NCBI GenBank assembly: GCA_016861185.1
Contig: BOKW01000001.1
Coordinates: forward strand, 372,001-436,000
Direction of reading: 5' to 3'
DNA length: 64,000 bases
DNA from: Betaproteobacteria bacterium
GTDB lineage: Bacteria; Pseudomonadota; Gammaproteobacteria; Burkholderiales; Burkholderiaceae_F
Shown here: one piece after another, positions 1-8,908 of the stretch
Layout of the letters: the number at the start of each line of letters is the position of its first letter
Numbering within the stretch: position 1 is the first letter of the stretch
Program-made: the position numbers and the translations under genes
The notes under the pieces: model-generated
Databases searched by the model: none
The model's input: only the letters and a program-made list of their open reading frames with translations
What the model was told of the DNA's origin: nothing

Positions 1-1434
1 CTGCGCGTGCTGCGGCAGGAGGAGCGCGGCATGCTGCTGAACGGCATCGCCGGCTCGTACTCGGCGCTCGGCGATTCGGCCGAAGCCTTCGCCTACATGT
101 ACCAGGCGCTGCGCGAGTCGAGTCCGACCCGCAACCACGGCTTCGACGCGGTGCTGTACTGCAATCTCGCGCACGAGCTGTACCAGCTCGGCGACTACCA
201 CGAGGCGCTGCGCTACATCGCGCAGGGCATCGAGCGCTGCGCCTTCCTCGACAACGCGCGGCTGCTCGCCGTGCTGCTGGTCAACCGCGTCGTCTGCCTG
301 ACCGATCTCGGCCGCCCGCGCGAGGCGCTGCCGGACATCGAGCGGCTGCTCGCGTTGCCGGCCGACGCGAGCGGACGCGGCGCGCACGGCGCGGCCTTCG
401 AGACGATGGCGATCGCCGCGCTGCGCGCGGGAAAGACGGCGCTCGGCCGCCGCCTGATCGAGCAGGCGCGCGCGGCGCTCGCGCAGGACGCGGTCGCCGA
501 GGAACGGATCGAACTCGCGGTGGCCGAGGCGGAGCTGCGGCGCGCGGAAGGCGACGCGGCCGGCGCCGTCGCGCTGCTCGAACGCGCGCTGCCGCTGCCG
601 GACGAAGGACCGAGCCTGCGCGCGCGCTGCCTGTATTTCGCCGCGCTGGCGGATCTGCACGAGCAGCTCGGCAACGCGCAGGCCGCGCTGCGCCACCTGC
701 GCGTCTGGCAGACGCTGCACGTCGAGCGCGCGCAGCGCGCCTCGCAGGCGCGCTTCCAGGCCGCTTCGCTGCAGACCGAGCTGCTGCGCATCCGGCGCGA
801 GCGCGACGCGATCGACGCGCGCCGCCGCAGCAGCGAGCGCGCCAAGGCCGAGCTGGAGACGATCAACCGCCAGCTTGCGGGCAAGGTGCGCGAAGTGCAG
901 TCGCTGCAGGCGGAGCTGAAGCAGCAGGCGCTGCGCGACGTCCTGACCGGACTGTACAACCGCCGGCACCTGAACGAGGTGCTGCCCGCGCTGTTCGCGC
1001 TCGCGCGGCGCGAAGGCGGGCCGCTCGCGGTCGCGCTGATCGATCTCGACCACTTCAAGGCGGTCAACGACCGCTACGGCCACGGCGCGGGCGACCGCCT
1101 GCTCGCCGCGTTCGGGCAATTGCTCGCGCGCCGCGTCCGCAGGAGCGACGTCGCCTGCCGCTACGGCGGCGAAGAGTTCTGCCTGCTGATGCCGCACACC
1201 GACGCGGAAGCCGCCGCCGAGAAGGTGCGCGCGCTGCTCAAGCAGTGGCGCGCGTTCGTGCTCGCGGCCGACGGCGACGACGGGCCCGCGATCGGGGGCT
1301 GCACGTTTTCGGCGGGTGTCGCCGATACGCGCAGCGCGCCGGACTCGATCGAAGCGCTGCTGAAAGCGGCCGACGACTCGGTACTCGAGGCCAAGCGCCT
1401 GGGCCGCGACCGCGTCGTCGTCTGCGACCGGTAG
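1..1434 (+). CDS. TPR-containing diguanylate cyclase (GGDEF), 5' end outside window
   Basis: The frame is open from base 1, so the true start lies upstream of the window. The N-terminal ~250 visible residues are helical with repeated Ala/Leu/Tyr patterns typical of tetratricopeptide repeats. A coiled-coil linker follows, and then a GGDEF domain over the last ~170 residues. The catalytic signature is GGEEF (bases ~1165-1179). An RxxD inhibitory site (RRSD) sits five residues upstream of it, so the enzyme should make cyclic-di-GMP from two GTP and be product-inhibited. There is no membrane segment in the visible part, so this portion is cytosolic; any sensory or secreted N-terminus is out of view. 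The domain call is confident; the trigger it senses is unknown. Confidence 0.9.
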   Translation: MRVLRQEERGMLLNGIAGSYSALGDSAEAFAYMYQALRESSPTRNHGFDAVLYCNLAHELYQLGDYHEALRYIAQGIERCAFLDNARLLAVLLVNRVVCLTDLGRPREALPDIERLLALPADASGRGAHGAAFETMAIAALRAGKTALGRRLIEQARAALAQDAVAEERIELAVAEAELRRAEGDAAGAVALLERALPLPDEGPSLRARCLYFAALADLHEQLGNAQAALRHLRVWQTLHVERAQRASQARFQAASLQTELLRIRRERDAIDARRRSSERAKAELETINRQLAGKVREVQSLQAELKQQALRDVLTGLYNRRHLNEVLPALFALARREGGPLAVALIDLDHFKAVNDRYGHGAGDRLLAAFGQLLARRVRRSDVACRYGGEEFCLLMPHTDAEAAAEKVRALLKQWRAFVLAADGDDGPAIGGCTFSAGVADTRSAPDSIEALLKAADDSVLEAKRLGRDRVVVCDR

Positions 1435-1532
1435 CGGCGCACGCCCCGCGTGGCCGGCACGCGATTTCCCAAGCCGGGGGTCGCAGCGGCATACTCGCCC
1501 GATCGCACACAAGAACGACACGGGAGATGCCG

Positions 1533-4500
1533 ATGAACAAGCCGGCAACGCCCCACGAGGAGCTGATCGACGCCGCGGTCGCACACGCGCAGCAGAAGGT
1601 CGCCGCGGCGGAACGCCCGCTGATCGAGGTGTTCGTCCGCGATTACTACCGCCAGGTCGATCCGGAGGACATCGCCGCGCGCCGTCCGGAGGATCTGGCC
1701 GGTGCGGCGCTTTCGCACTGGGAGCTGGGCCGCGTGCGCGCGCCGGGCAAACCGAAGGTGCGCGTTTACAGCCCGAGCGCGGCCGAGCACGGCTGGGCCG
1801 TCCGGCATACGGTGATCGAGGTCGTCAACGACGACATGCCGTTCCTGGTCGACTCGGCGACGATGGAAGCGAACCGGCAGGGGCTGACGCTGCACCTGCG
1901 CATCCATCCCGTGTTCGCGGTCGAGCGCGATGCGGGCGGTCGGCTCGTTTCGGTGCGGCCGCGGCGCGAAGCGCCCGATGCGAAGCTCGAGTCGTGGATG
2001 CACATCGAGGTCGACCGGCTGGTCGATCCGGAGGCGCGCGCGCAGCTTGCCGCCGGCATCGAACGCGTGTTGGGCGACGTGCGCGCGACCACCGAGGACT
2101 GGAAGCCGATGCTCGCGAAGCTGCGCGAAGCCGCCGCCGAGCTTGCCGCGAGCGCGCCGCCCGCGGCCGCCGAGGAGCTTGCCGAAAGCCGCGCCTTTCT
2201 CGAGTGGCTCGCCAACGGCAACTTCCTGCTGCTCGGCTATCGCTGCCACGACCTCGTCGTCGAAGGCGGCGAGGACGCGCTGAAGCTCGTCGCCGGCAGC
2301 GGGCTCGGCATCCTGCGCGAAACCGGCGCCGAGCAGGTGTCGGGCAGCTTCGCCGCGCTGCCCAAGCAGGCGCGCGTGCTCGCGCATGCGCCCACGCCGC
2401 TCGTGATCCTGACCAAGGCCAACGCGCGCGCGACCGTGCACCGGCCCGGCTACGTCGACTACATCGGCATCAAGCGCTTTTCGCGCGAGGGCAAGGTGAT
2501 CGGCGAGCACCGCTTCCTCGGGCTGCTCACGTCGACCGCGTACAGCGCGCGCGTCGTCGACATCCCGCTGCTGCGCGGCAAGGCCGCCGCGGTCGTCGCG
2601 CGCGCGGGACTCGCGCCCGACAGCCACCTCGGCAAGGCGCTCGTGCACATCCTCGAGACGTACCCGCGCGACGAGCTGTTCCAGATCGGCGTGGACGAGC
2701 TGTACGAAACCGTACAGGGCATTCTGCAACTGGGCGAACGGCAGCGGCTGCGGCTTTTCATCCGGCGCGATCCGTTCGAGCGCTTCGTCACCTGCATGAT
2801 CTACGTGCCGCGCGACAAGTACGGCACCGAGCTGCGGATCAAGTTCCAGGACCTCCTGATGGCCGCGTTCGCCGGCACCAGCAACGAGTTCGACGTGCTG
2901 CTGACCGACGACGTGCTAGCGCGCATCCTGTTCACCGTGCGCACGACCCCCGGGCAGGTGCCCGCGGTCGATCGGCGCGAGCTGGAGGCGAAGCTCGCCG
3001 CCGCCGCGCGCCGCTGGGAGGACGAACTGGCCGAAGCGCTGATCGAGTCCGAAGGCGAAGGCCGCGGCATGCAGCTCTTCAAGCGCTGGCAGCGCGCTTT
3101 CCCGAGCGCCTATCGCGAGCGCACCGCGGCGCGCGCGGCGGTCGCCGACATCCGCAAGATGGACGGCCTCGCCGCGGGTCAGCTCGCGGTCAAGCTGTAT
3201 CGCCCGCTCGGCGCGCGCGCCGGCGCGCTCGGCTTCAAGATCTACCGCGCCGGCGATCCGGTCGTGCTGTCCGACAGCCTGCCGATGCTCGAGCACATGG
3301 GCGTGCGCGTGCTGACCGAGCATCCCGCGCAGGTCCGCCCCGCCGACGGCGGGCCGATGTGGATCCACGACTTCGAGCTGCTCGCGCTGTCGACCGACGA
3401 GTTCGAGGTCGACACCGTCAAGCCGCTGTTCGAGGACGCTTTCCTGCGGGTGATCGACGGCCGCGTCGAGAACGACGAGTTCAACCGGCTCGTGCTGCGC
3501 GCCGCGCTCGCGGCGGACGACGTCGTCGTGCTGCGCGCGTACGCGAAGTACCTGAGGCAGATCGGCTTTGCACTGACGCCCGCGTTCGTCGAGGCGACGT
3601 TCAACGCGCATCCGCGCATCGCGCGGCTGCTGGTTCAGCTTTTCCGCGTGCGCTTCGATCCGGACGAAACCGGCGCCTGCGGCGGCGCGCCGCGCGCCGA
3701 GGCGGTCGCGCGGCAGGTGCGCGCGATCGAACAGGCGCTCGAGAAAGTGGCCAACCTGAACGAGGACCGCGTGCTGCGGCAGTACCTCGCGCTGATCCAG
3801 GCCACCTCGCGCACGAACTTTTGGCGCACCAACGAACGCGGCGAGCGGCGCGGCTTCCTGTCGTTCAAGTTCGATCCGTCGAAGGTACCCGGGCTGCCCG
3901 AGCCGAAACCGATGTTCGAGATCTTCGTGTATTCGGCGCGCTTCGAGGGCGTGCATCTGCGCGGCGGCAAGATCGCGCGCGGCGGCCTGCGCTGGTCGGA
4001 CCGGCACGAGGACTTCCGCACCGAGGTGCTCGGCCTCGTCAAGGCGCAGATGGTCAAGAACACGGTGATCGTCCCGGTCGGCAGCAAGGGCGGTTTCGTG
4101 CTGAAGAAGGCGCCGCCGCCGACCGAGCGCGACGCTTACATGAAGGAAGGCGTGGCCTGCTACCAGGACTACCTGCGCGGGCTGCTCGACCTGACCGACA
4201 ACCTGGTCGCGGGCAAGGCCGTACCGCCGCCGCAGATCGTTCGCCACGACGACGACGATCCGTACCTGGTCGTCGCCGCCGACAAGGGCACCGCCACTTT
4301 TTCCGACTACGCGAACGCGATCAGCAAGGAGTACGGCTTCTGGCTCGGCGACGCGTTCGCCTCGGGCGGCTCGGCCGGCTACGACCACAAGAAGATGGGC
4401 ATCACCGCGCGCGGCGCGTGGGAGAGCGTCAAGCGCCATTTCCGCGAACTGGGCGTCGATACGCAGACGACCGACTTTACGGTCGTCGGCATCGGCGACA

Positions 4501-6359
4501 TGTCGGGCGACGTGTTCGGCAATGGCATGCTGCTATCCAAGCACATCAAGCTGGTCGCCGCGTTCGACCACCGGCACGTGTTCATCGACCCGAATCCCGA
4601 TCCGGCGCGAAGCTGGGACGAACGCAAGCGGCTGTTCGATCTGCCGCGCTCGTCGTGGGCCGACTACGACACGCAACTGATCTCCGCGGGCGGCGGCGTG
4701 TGGAGCCGCTCGGCCAAGTCGATCCCGATTTCGCCGGAAGCGGCACGCGCGCTCGGCATCGAAGCGAAGCAACTGACCCCGAACGAGCTGATCAACGCCA
4801 TCCTGAAGGCCCCCGTCGATCTGCTCTACAACGGCGGCATCGGCACCTACGTCAAGGCATCGACCGAAACGCATGCCGAGGTCGGCGACCGCGCCAATGA
4901 CGCGATCCGCGTCGACGGCCGCGAACTGCGCTGCAAGGTCGTCGCCGAAGGCGGCAACCTCGGCTGCACGCAGCGCGGCCGCATCGAATACGCGCTCGCG
5001 GGGGGCCGCATCTACACCGACGCGATCGACAACTCGGCCGGCGTCGACACCTCCGACCACGAGGTCAACATCAAGATCCTGCTGGGCCTCGCGATCGCCG
5101 AGGGCGAGCTGACCGAAAAGCAGCGCAACAAGCTGCTGGCGGACATGACCGACGAGGTCGCCGCGCTGGTGCTGCGCGACAACTACTTCCAGACGCAGGC
5201 GATCAGCCTCGCGGTGCGCAGCGCGCCGCAGCTTCTCGAACAGCAGGCGCGCTTCATGCGCTTCCTCGAGAAAGCGGGGCGGCTGAATCGCGCGCTCGAG
5301 TTCCTGCCGAGCGACGAGGAGATCGCCGAGCGCAAGCGCCGCGGCATCGGGCTCACCGCGCCGGAAAGCGCGGTGCTGCTCGCGTATTCGAAGATGTGGC
5401 TGTTCGACGAACTGCTCGCCTCCGACCTGCCCGAGGACCCGTGGGTGGCCACCGCGCTGGCGCGCTACTTCCCCGTCCTGCTGCGCGAGCGCTACGCCTC
5501 GTACATCGACCGCCATCCGCTGAAGCGCGAGATCGTCGCGACCTACGTGCTGAACAGCATGGTCAACCGCGTCGGCAGCGCCTTCGTGCACCGGCTCGCG
5601 GAAAACACCGGCGCCACCCCTGCGCAGGTGGTGCGCGCGTATCTGCTCGCGCGCGAAAGCTTCGGCGTGGTCGCGAACTGGCGGGCGATCGAAGCGCTCG
5701 ACAACCGCGTGGCCGACGCGGTGCAGGCCGAGATGCTGTTCGAGATCGCGCGGCTCACCGAACGCGCGACGACCTGGTTCCTGCGCTCGCGCCGGCTCAC
5801 CGACCCGATGGACCGGACGATCGCGCGGATGGCGCAGGCGGCCGCGGCGCTCGCCGCGTTTATCGCCGCCGAGCCCGGCACGCCGCGGGTCAACGCGCAG
5901 CTTCGCGATCGCTGGGTCGCCGCCGGCGTGCCCGCCGAGCTGGCGGCGCAGGTCGCCTCGTGCGAAGCGCACTTCGGCGCGCTCGACGTCGCCGAGATCG
6001 CCGACCATGCGCGGCGCAGCCTCGACGAAGTCGCGGCCGCCTACTTCGCGCTCGGCGACCGCCTCGGCCTCGACCGCCTGCGCGCGCAGATCGCGGCGCT
6101 GCCGGCCGACGGCTACTGGCAGGCGCGCGCGAAGGCCGCGCTCGGCGACGACCTCGCGGACCTGCAGCGCGAGTTCGCTGCGCAGGCGGCGAAGCTGCAC
6201 GGCAGCGGCGACGTCGCCGCCACGGTCGCGGCGTGGGAGCAGGCGAACGCGCACGCGCTCGCGCGCGCGCGCCGGCTCGTCGAAGAACTCGCCGAGGCGC
6301 GCACGATGGATCTGGCCACCGCGTCGGTCGCGCTGAGGGAACTGCGCAACCTCGCCTGA
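1533..6359 (+). CDS. gdhB: NAD-specific glutamate dehydrogenase, large (GDH2/GdhB) type
   Basis: A 1,608-residue protein that oxidatively deaminates L-glutamate to 2-oxoglutarate with NAD+. The length matches the ~1,600-residue bacterial family. The N-terminal half is regulatory (ACT-like). The catalytic core holds GGLRWSDRHEDFRTEV, the lysine-rich segment VPVGSKGGFVLKK and GGIGTYVKAS. Start: the frame is open far upstream (to 1245), but GGGAG at 1522-1526 lies six bases before ATG 1533, whereas ATG 1527 directly abuts it. The gene begins ~100 bases after the diguanylate cyclase and probably has its own promoter. In relatives this enzyme serves amino-acid catabolism. Confidence 0.95.
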   Translation: MNKPATPHEELIDAAVAHAQQKVAAAERPLIEVFVRDYYRQVDPEDIAARRPEDLAGAALSHWELGRVRAPGKPKVRVYSPSAAEHGWAVRHTVIEVVNDDMPFLVDSATMEANRQGLTLHLRIHPVFAVERDAGGRLVSVRPRREAPDAKLESWMHIEVDRLVDPEARAQLAAGIERVLGDVRATTEDWKPMLAKLREAAAELAASAPPAAAEELAESRAFLEWLANGNFLLLGYRCHDLVVEGGEDALKLVAGSGLGILRETGAEQVSGSFAALPKQARVLAHAPTPLVILTKANARATVHRPGYVDYIGIKRFSREGKVIGEHRFLGLLTSTAYSARVVDIPLLRGKAAAVVARAGLAPDSHLGKALVHILETYPRDELFQIGVDELYETVQGILQLGERQRLRLFIRRDPFERFVTCMIYVPRDKYGTELRIKFQDLLMAAFAGTSNEFDVLLTDDVLARILFTVRTTPGQVPAVDRRELEAKLAAAARRWEDELAEALIESEGEGRGMQLFKRWQRAFPSAYRERTAARAAVADIRKMDGLAAGQLAVKLYRPLGARAGALGFKIYRAGDPVVLSDSLPMLEHMGVRVLTEHPAQVRPADGGPMWIHDFELLALSTDEFEVDTVKPLFEDAFLRVIDGRVENDEFNRLVLRAALAADDVVVLRAYAKYLRQIGFALTPAFVEATFNAHPRIARLLVQLFRVRFDPDETGACGGAPRAEAVARQVRAIEQALEKVANLNEDRVLRQYLALIQATSRTNFWRTNERGERRGFLSFKFDPSKVPGLPEPKPMFEIFVYSARFEGVHLRGGKIARGGLRWSDRHEDFRTEVLGLVKAQMVKNTVIVPVGSKGGFVLKKAPPPTERDAYMKEGVACYQDYLRGLLDLTDNLVAGKAVPPPQIVRHDDDDPYLVVAADKGTATFSDYANAISKEYGFWLGDAFASGGSAGYDHKKMGITARGAWESVKRHFRELGVDTQTTDFTVVGIGDMSGDVFGNGMLLSKHIKLVAAFDHRHVFIDPNPDPARSWDERKRLFDLPRSSWADYDTQLISAGGGVWSRSAKSIPISPEAARALGIEAKQLTPNELINAILKAPVDLLYNGGIGTYVKASTETHAEVGDRANDAIRVDGRELRCKVVAEGGNLGCTQRGRIEYALAGGRIYTDAIDNSAGVDTSDHEVNIKILLGLAIAEGELTEKQRNKLLADMTDEVAALVLRDNYFQTQAISLAVRSAPQLLEQQARFMRFLEKAGRLNRALEFLPSDEEIAERKRRGIGLTAPESAVLLAYSKMWLFDELLASDLPEDPWVATALARYFPVLLRERYASYIDRHPLKREIVATYVLNSMVNRVGSAFVHRLAENTGATPAQVVRAYLLARESFGVVANWRAIEALDNRVADAVQAEMLFEIARLTERATTWFLRSRRLTDPMDRTIARMAQAAAALAAFIAAEPGTPRVNAQLRDRWVAAGVPAELAAQVASCEAHFGALDVAEIADHARRSLDEVAAAYFALGDRLGLDRLRAQIAALPADGYWQARAKAALGDDLADLQREFAAQAAKLHGSGDVAATVAAWEQANAHALARARRLVEELAEARTMDLATASVALRELRNLA

Positions 6360-6404
6360 GATTGCGGAGGCTGATCTTCACGCGGAGGCCGCGGCGGCAA
6401 AGAA

Positions 6405-6515
6405 CGTCACTCTCTGTGCCATCAGTGGTAGGCCGCCGCCTTCGAAGGCCGATGAATTCACCACCGAGAACGCCGAGGGCACAGGGAAAGGACACTGAGG
6501 TCTTCTCCGTAGCCT
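6405..6515. repeat. Decayed palindromic intergenic repeat
   Basis: The 210-base gap between the glutamate dehydrogenase and the SQR-like gene has no gene. It holds an imperfect inverted repeat: CACTCTCTGTGCCATCAGTGG on the left is loosely answered by ACCACCGAGAACGCCGAGGG and CACAGGGAAAGGACACTGAG on the right. This resembles widespread CTCTGTG/CACAGAG-type dispersed palindromes of proteobacteria. Boundaries are approximate. Confidence 0.4.
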
Positions 6516-6570
6516 GGGTGTCGAAAGCGGCCCATCGCACGGCGCGCCGCGTCTTCGCCTCGCAGCCGGG

Positions 6571-7830
6571 CTAATGCCGCCGCTCGAGCACGCCCATCTG
6601 CTTGCCGAGCGTGCTCATGCGCGAGCCGACCAGCGGGATCGGGCGGCCGGGCAGCAGCATGTTCCAGTAGATCGGCTTGAAGGCGAGCTTGCCCAGATGG
6701 TTCAGCCGCGTCTCCTTCAGCAGTGACAGCGGGCCGATCACGGGCAGCGGGAACCTGCCCGGCACCGGCTGGATGTCGTAGTTGAAGTCGATCAGGATCG
6801 CCCTGCCGTGACCGGTTTCGATGAAGCAGTTGGCGTGGCCGTCGGCGAGCGGCTGCGCCTCGCGGCCGGCGATCTCGCGCAGCAGGTTGTGCACGACGAT
6901 CTCGGCCTGAAAGTGCGCGACCGACCCCGCTTTCGACGTCGGCACGTTCGTGTTGTCGCCGAGCAGAAAAACGCGCTCGGCCTTCTTCGCTTTCAGCGTC
7001 TGCTTGTCGGTCAGTCCGAAGCCGAGCCCGTCGCCGAGCCCGGCGTCGTCGATCAGGTCCGAGCCTTCGTGCGGCGGAATCGTCACCAGCAGGTCGTACG
7101 GCACGGTCTGTCCATCGGGGCAGGCGATATGCGTATCGGTCACCTTCGCGAGCGACGCGTTCGGCACCACCTTGATGTCCTTGCCGGCAAGCATGCCGGT
7201 CAGCATCTCGTTGCAGATCGGCTTGGTGAACGCGCCGGTCAACGGCGTTACCAGCGTCAGCTGCGTGCGGCTGCGCAGTCCGCGCCGGGTCAGGTAGTCG
7301 TCCGCCAGGCAGATGAATTCGAGCGGCGCGACCGGGCACTTGATCGGCATCTCGGCGATGTCGACGACCAGATCGCCGCCGTCGAAGTTCGCGAGCGCCT
7401 GCGCGAGCGCGAGCGCGCTGTCGGGCGTGTAGAAGCCGTGCGCGCGTTTGCCCCAGCGCTCGGGCAGACCTTCGATCGCGTCGACCACCGTGCGGCAGCC
7501 GAGCGCGAGCACCAGCCAGTCGTACCCGTGCTCGCCGCGCTCGGTCGTCACGCGGCGCGCGGTCGTGTCGATCGCGGTGATGCGCTCGCGGACGTATTCG
7601 ATGCCGGCGCCGATGAAGTCCGTGTTGTCGCGCTGGATGTCGGCGAGCGTTCGGTAGCCGGGTGTCTGGAACGGCAGGAACAGCATGCCCGGCTGGTACG
7701 TGTGCTTCGGCGAGTTGCCGATCAGCTTGATGCGCAGGTCCGGGTTCTCGCGGTGCGCCTGCTTTGCCAGCAGGTTGGCGACGACCAGCCCGCCGGTACC
7801 GTCGCCGAGGATCAGGATCTCCGTGGTCAA
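6571..7830 (-). CDS. FAD-dependent oxidoreductase, sulfide:quinone oxidoreductase-like
   Basis: A 419-residue flavoprotein with an N-terminal dinucleotide-binding fold (ILILGDGTGG) and a second FAD motif late in the protein (RVFLLGDNTN). Three cysteines lie where sulfide:quinone reductases carry theirs: LALGCR, IKCPVAPLEF and HANCFIETG. The expected reaction is sulfide oxidation with electrons passed to quinone at the inner membrane face. Start: TTG at 7830 follows GGAGGT by five bases; an in-frame extension to 7965 lacks the family pattern. No rhodanese or DsrE partner lies adjacent, so sulfide as substrate is inferred. A generic type II NADH or polysulfide-handling flavoprotein is the alternative. 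Confidence 0.75.
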   Translation of the reverse strand: MTTEILILGDGTGGLVVANLLAKQAHRENPDLRIKLIGNSPKHTYQPGMLFLPFQTPGYRTLADIQRDNTDFIGAGIEYVRERITAIDTTARRVTTERGEHGYDWLVLALGCRTVVDAIEGLPERWGKRAHGFYTPDSALALAQALANFDGGDLVVDIAEMPIKCPVAPLEFICLADDYLTRRGLRSRTQLTLVTPLTGAFTKPICNEMLTGMLAGKDIKVVPNASLAKVTDTHIACPDGQTVPYDLLVTIPPHEGSDLIDDAGLGDGLGFGLTDKQTLKAKKAERVFLLGDNTNVPTSKAGSVAHFQAEIVVHNLLREIAGREAQPLADGHANCFIETGHGRAILIDFNYDIQPVPGRFPLPVIGPLSLLKETRLNHLGKLAFKPIYWNMLLPGRPIPLVGSRMSTLGKQMGVLERRH

Positions 7831-7961
7831 GTGCAACCTCCGTTCGCCGGCGGCCGGACCGACGCTTGTGTTGCCGCGCCGATCGCGATCGCGGACAAAG
7901 CTCAGGCTAGCGGACTGCGCGCAGCCCGCGCGCGCCGCGCGCGAACGACCTGTGTCGCAGA

Positions 7962-8219
7962 TCAACGAGAAGCGGGAATACCGCGCGCCGCGGCTGCCGA
8001 AGCGTCGGCCGCGCGCGACTCCTCGAGCAGCACGAGCGCGGTCAGCGCGAAAAAAGCGATGATCACGCCGCGCCAGAAGGCGGTCGACCAGCGGCTGAAG
8101 CGATCGTGCACGAAGAATCCCCGTTGGTATGCGTCGGCGCCCGCGCCGACGTACACCCGCAACGCTAATGACGCCGCGCGCGTGCGGCTGCGAAATTTGT
8201 GCTCAACGATCGCTAACAA
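7962..8219 (-). CDS. Possible small single-pass membrane protein
   Basis: An 85-codon frame upstream of the SQR-like gene on the same strand. The deduced protein has one hydrophobic segment (GVIIAFFALTALVLLEE) after a basic stretch, with an Ala-rich C-terminus. The only start that uses the full frame is TTG; a GTG 22 codons in is an alternative. No clear ribosome-binding site and no recognised family. A 20-base palindrome (8132-8151) lies inside it. The rest of the 7831-8344 gap shows nothing recognisable. This may be spurious. Confidence 0.3.
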   Translation of the reverse strand: MLAIVEHKFRSRTRAASLALRVYVGAGADAYQRGFFVHDRFSRWSTAFWRGVIIAFFALTALVLLEESRAADASAAAARGIPASR

Positions 8220-8344
8220 AACCGTAAGGCGCCGGGCGCGCCGCCTCGACCGCGCCGCTTCGACAGGGCGGCGCAGCGACTTCGGCCGTGCGGCGCGTCA
8301 GCGTCTGCCCTAGCATTTCGAACGCGAACCCGCTGCGGCGAGCC

Positions 8345-8764
8345 ATGAGACAGGCCCACACGACGTTGACGGTCCAAACCCCCGGCCGCGGCCTGGTCGA
8401 CATCACGCGCCGCGTGGCCGAATGGGTGCGCGGGTCGGGCGTGCGCGACGGGCTGCTGACGCTCTTCATCCGGCACACGTCCGCGAGCCTGCTCGTCCAG
8501 GAAAACGCCGATCCCGAGGTGCGGCGCGATCTGGAGCGCTTCTTCGCGCGGCTCGTTCCCGACGGCGACCCGCTGTTCGGGCACACGACCGAAGGCCCCG
8601 ACGACATGCCGGCGCACGTGCGCGCCGCGCTGACGCAGACGCAGCTGGCGGTGCCGGTCGTCGGCGGCGCGCTTGCGCTCGGCACCTGGCAGGGGATCTA
8701 CGTCTACGAACACCGCCGGCGCGGCGACGCGCGCGAGGTCGTGCTGCACCTCGTCGGCGAATAG
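8345..8764 (+). CDS. yjbQ: YjbQ family protein (UPF0047)
   Basis: A 139-residue protein matching the YjbQ/UPF0047 family in length and motifs. It has the family's TLFIRHTSASLLVQENADPEV segment near residues 38-58, GHTTEGPDDMPAHVR in the middle, and the C-terminal GTWQGIYVYEHR. The E. coli homologue has weak thiamine-phosphate synthase activity; the native role is unsettled. ATG 8345 gives the usual N-terminus (MRQAHTTLTVQTPGRG); the frame is open 19 codons further upstream without a better start. It stands alone between the SQR-like gene and the subtilase. Confidence 0.88.
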   Translation: MRQAHTTLTVQTPGRGLVDITRRVAEWVRGSGVRDGLLTLFIRHTSASLLVQENADPEVRRDLERFFARLVPDGDPLFGHTTEGPDDMPAHVRAALTQTQLAVPVVGGALALGTWQGIYVYEHRRRGDAREVVLHLVGE

Positions 8765-8908
8765 CGCATCCGCGGCATCGCCGTCCGTCGGCGCAGCGTG
8801 CGCAATGCGATGCGGCCGGGACTACGATGACCGCGCGGCGCCGCGGCCGATCCCGGTCGGGTCGAACGCGGCGCCGATCCTTTATCGGGCACATCATGGA
8901 GGGAACCG

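Noticed and set aside
1245..1532. Extending the glutamate dehydrogenase start to 1245
   Set aside because: The extension overlaps the diguanylate cyclase gene, is Arg-rich without homology, and the ribosome-binding site favours ATG 1533.
1161..2729. A 522-codon minus-strand frame over the GGDEF/GDH junction
   Set aside because: Antisense to two confident genes; low-complexity translation.
1994..4900. A 968-codon plus-strand frame inside the glutamate dehydrogenase gene
   Set aside because: It is the +1 shadow of the dehydrogenase frame, Arg/Ala-rich throughout with no recognisable domain.
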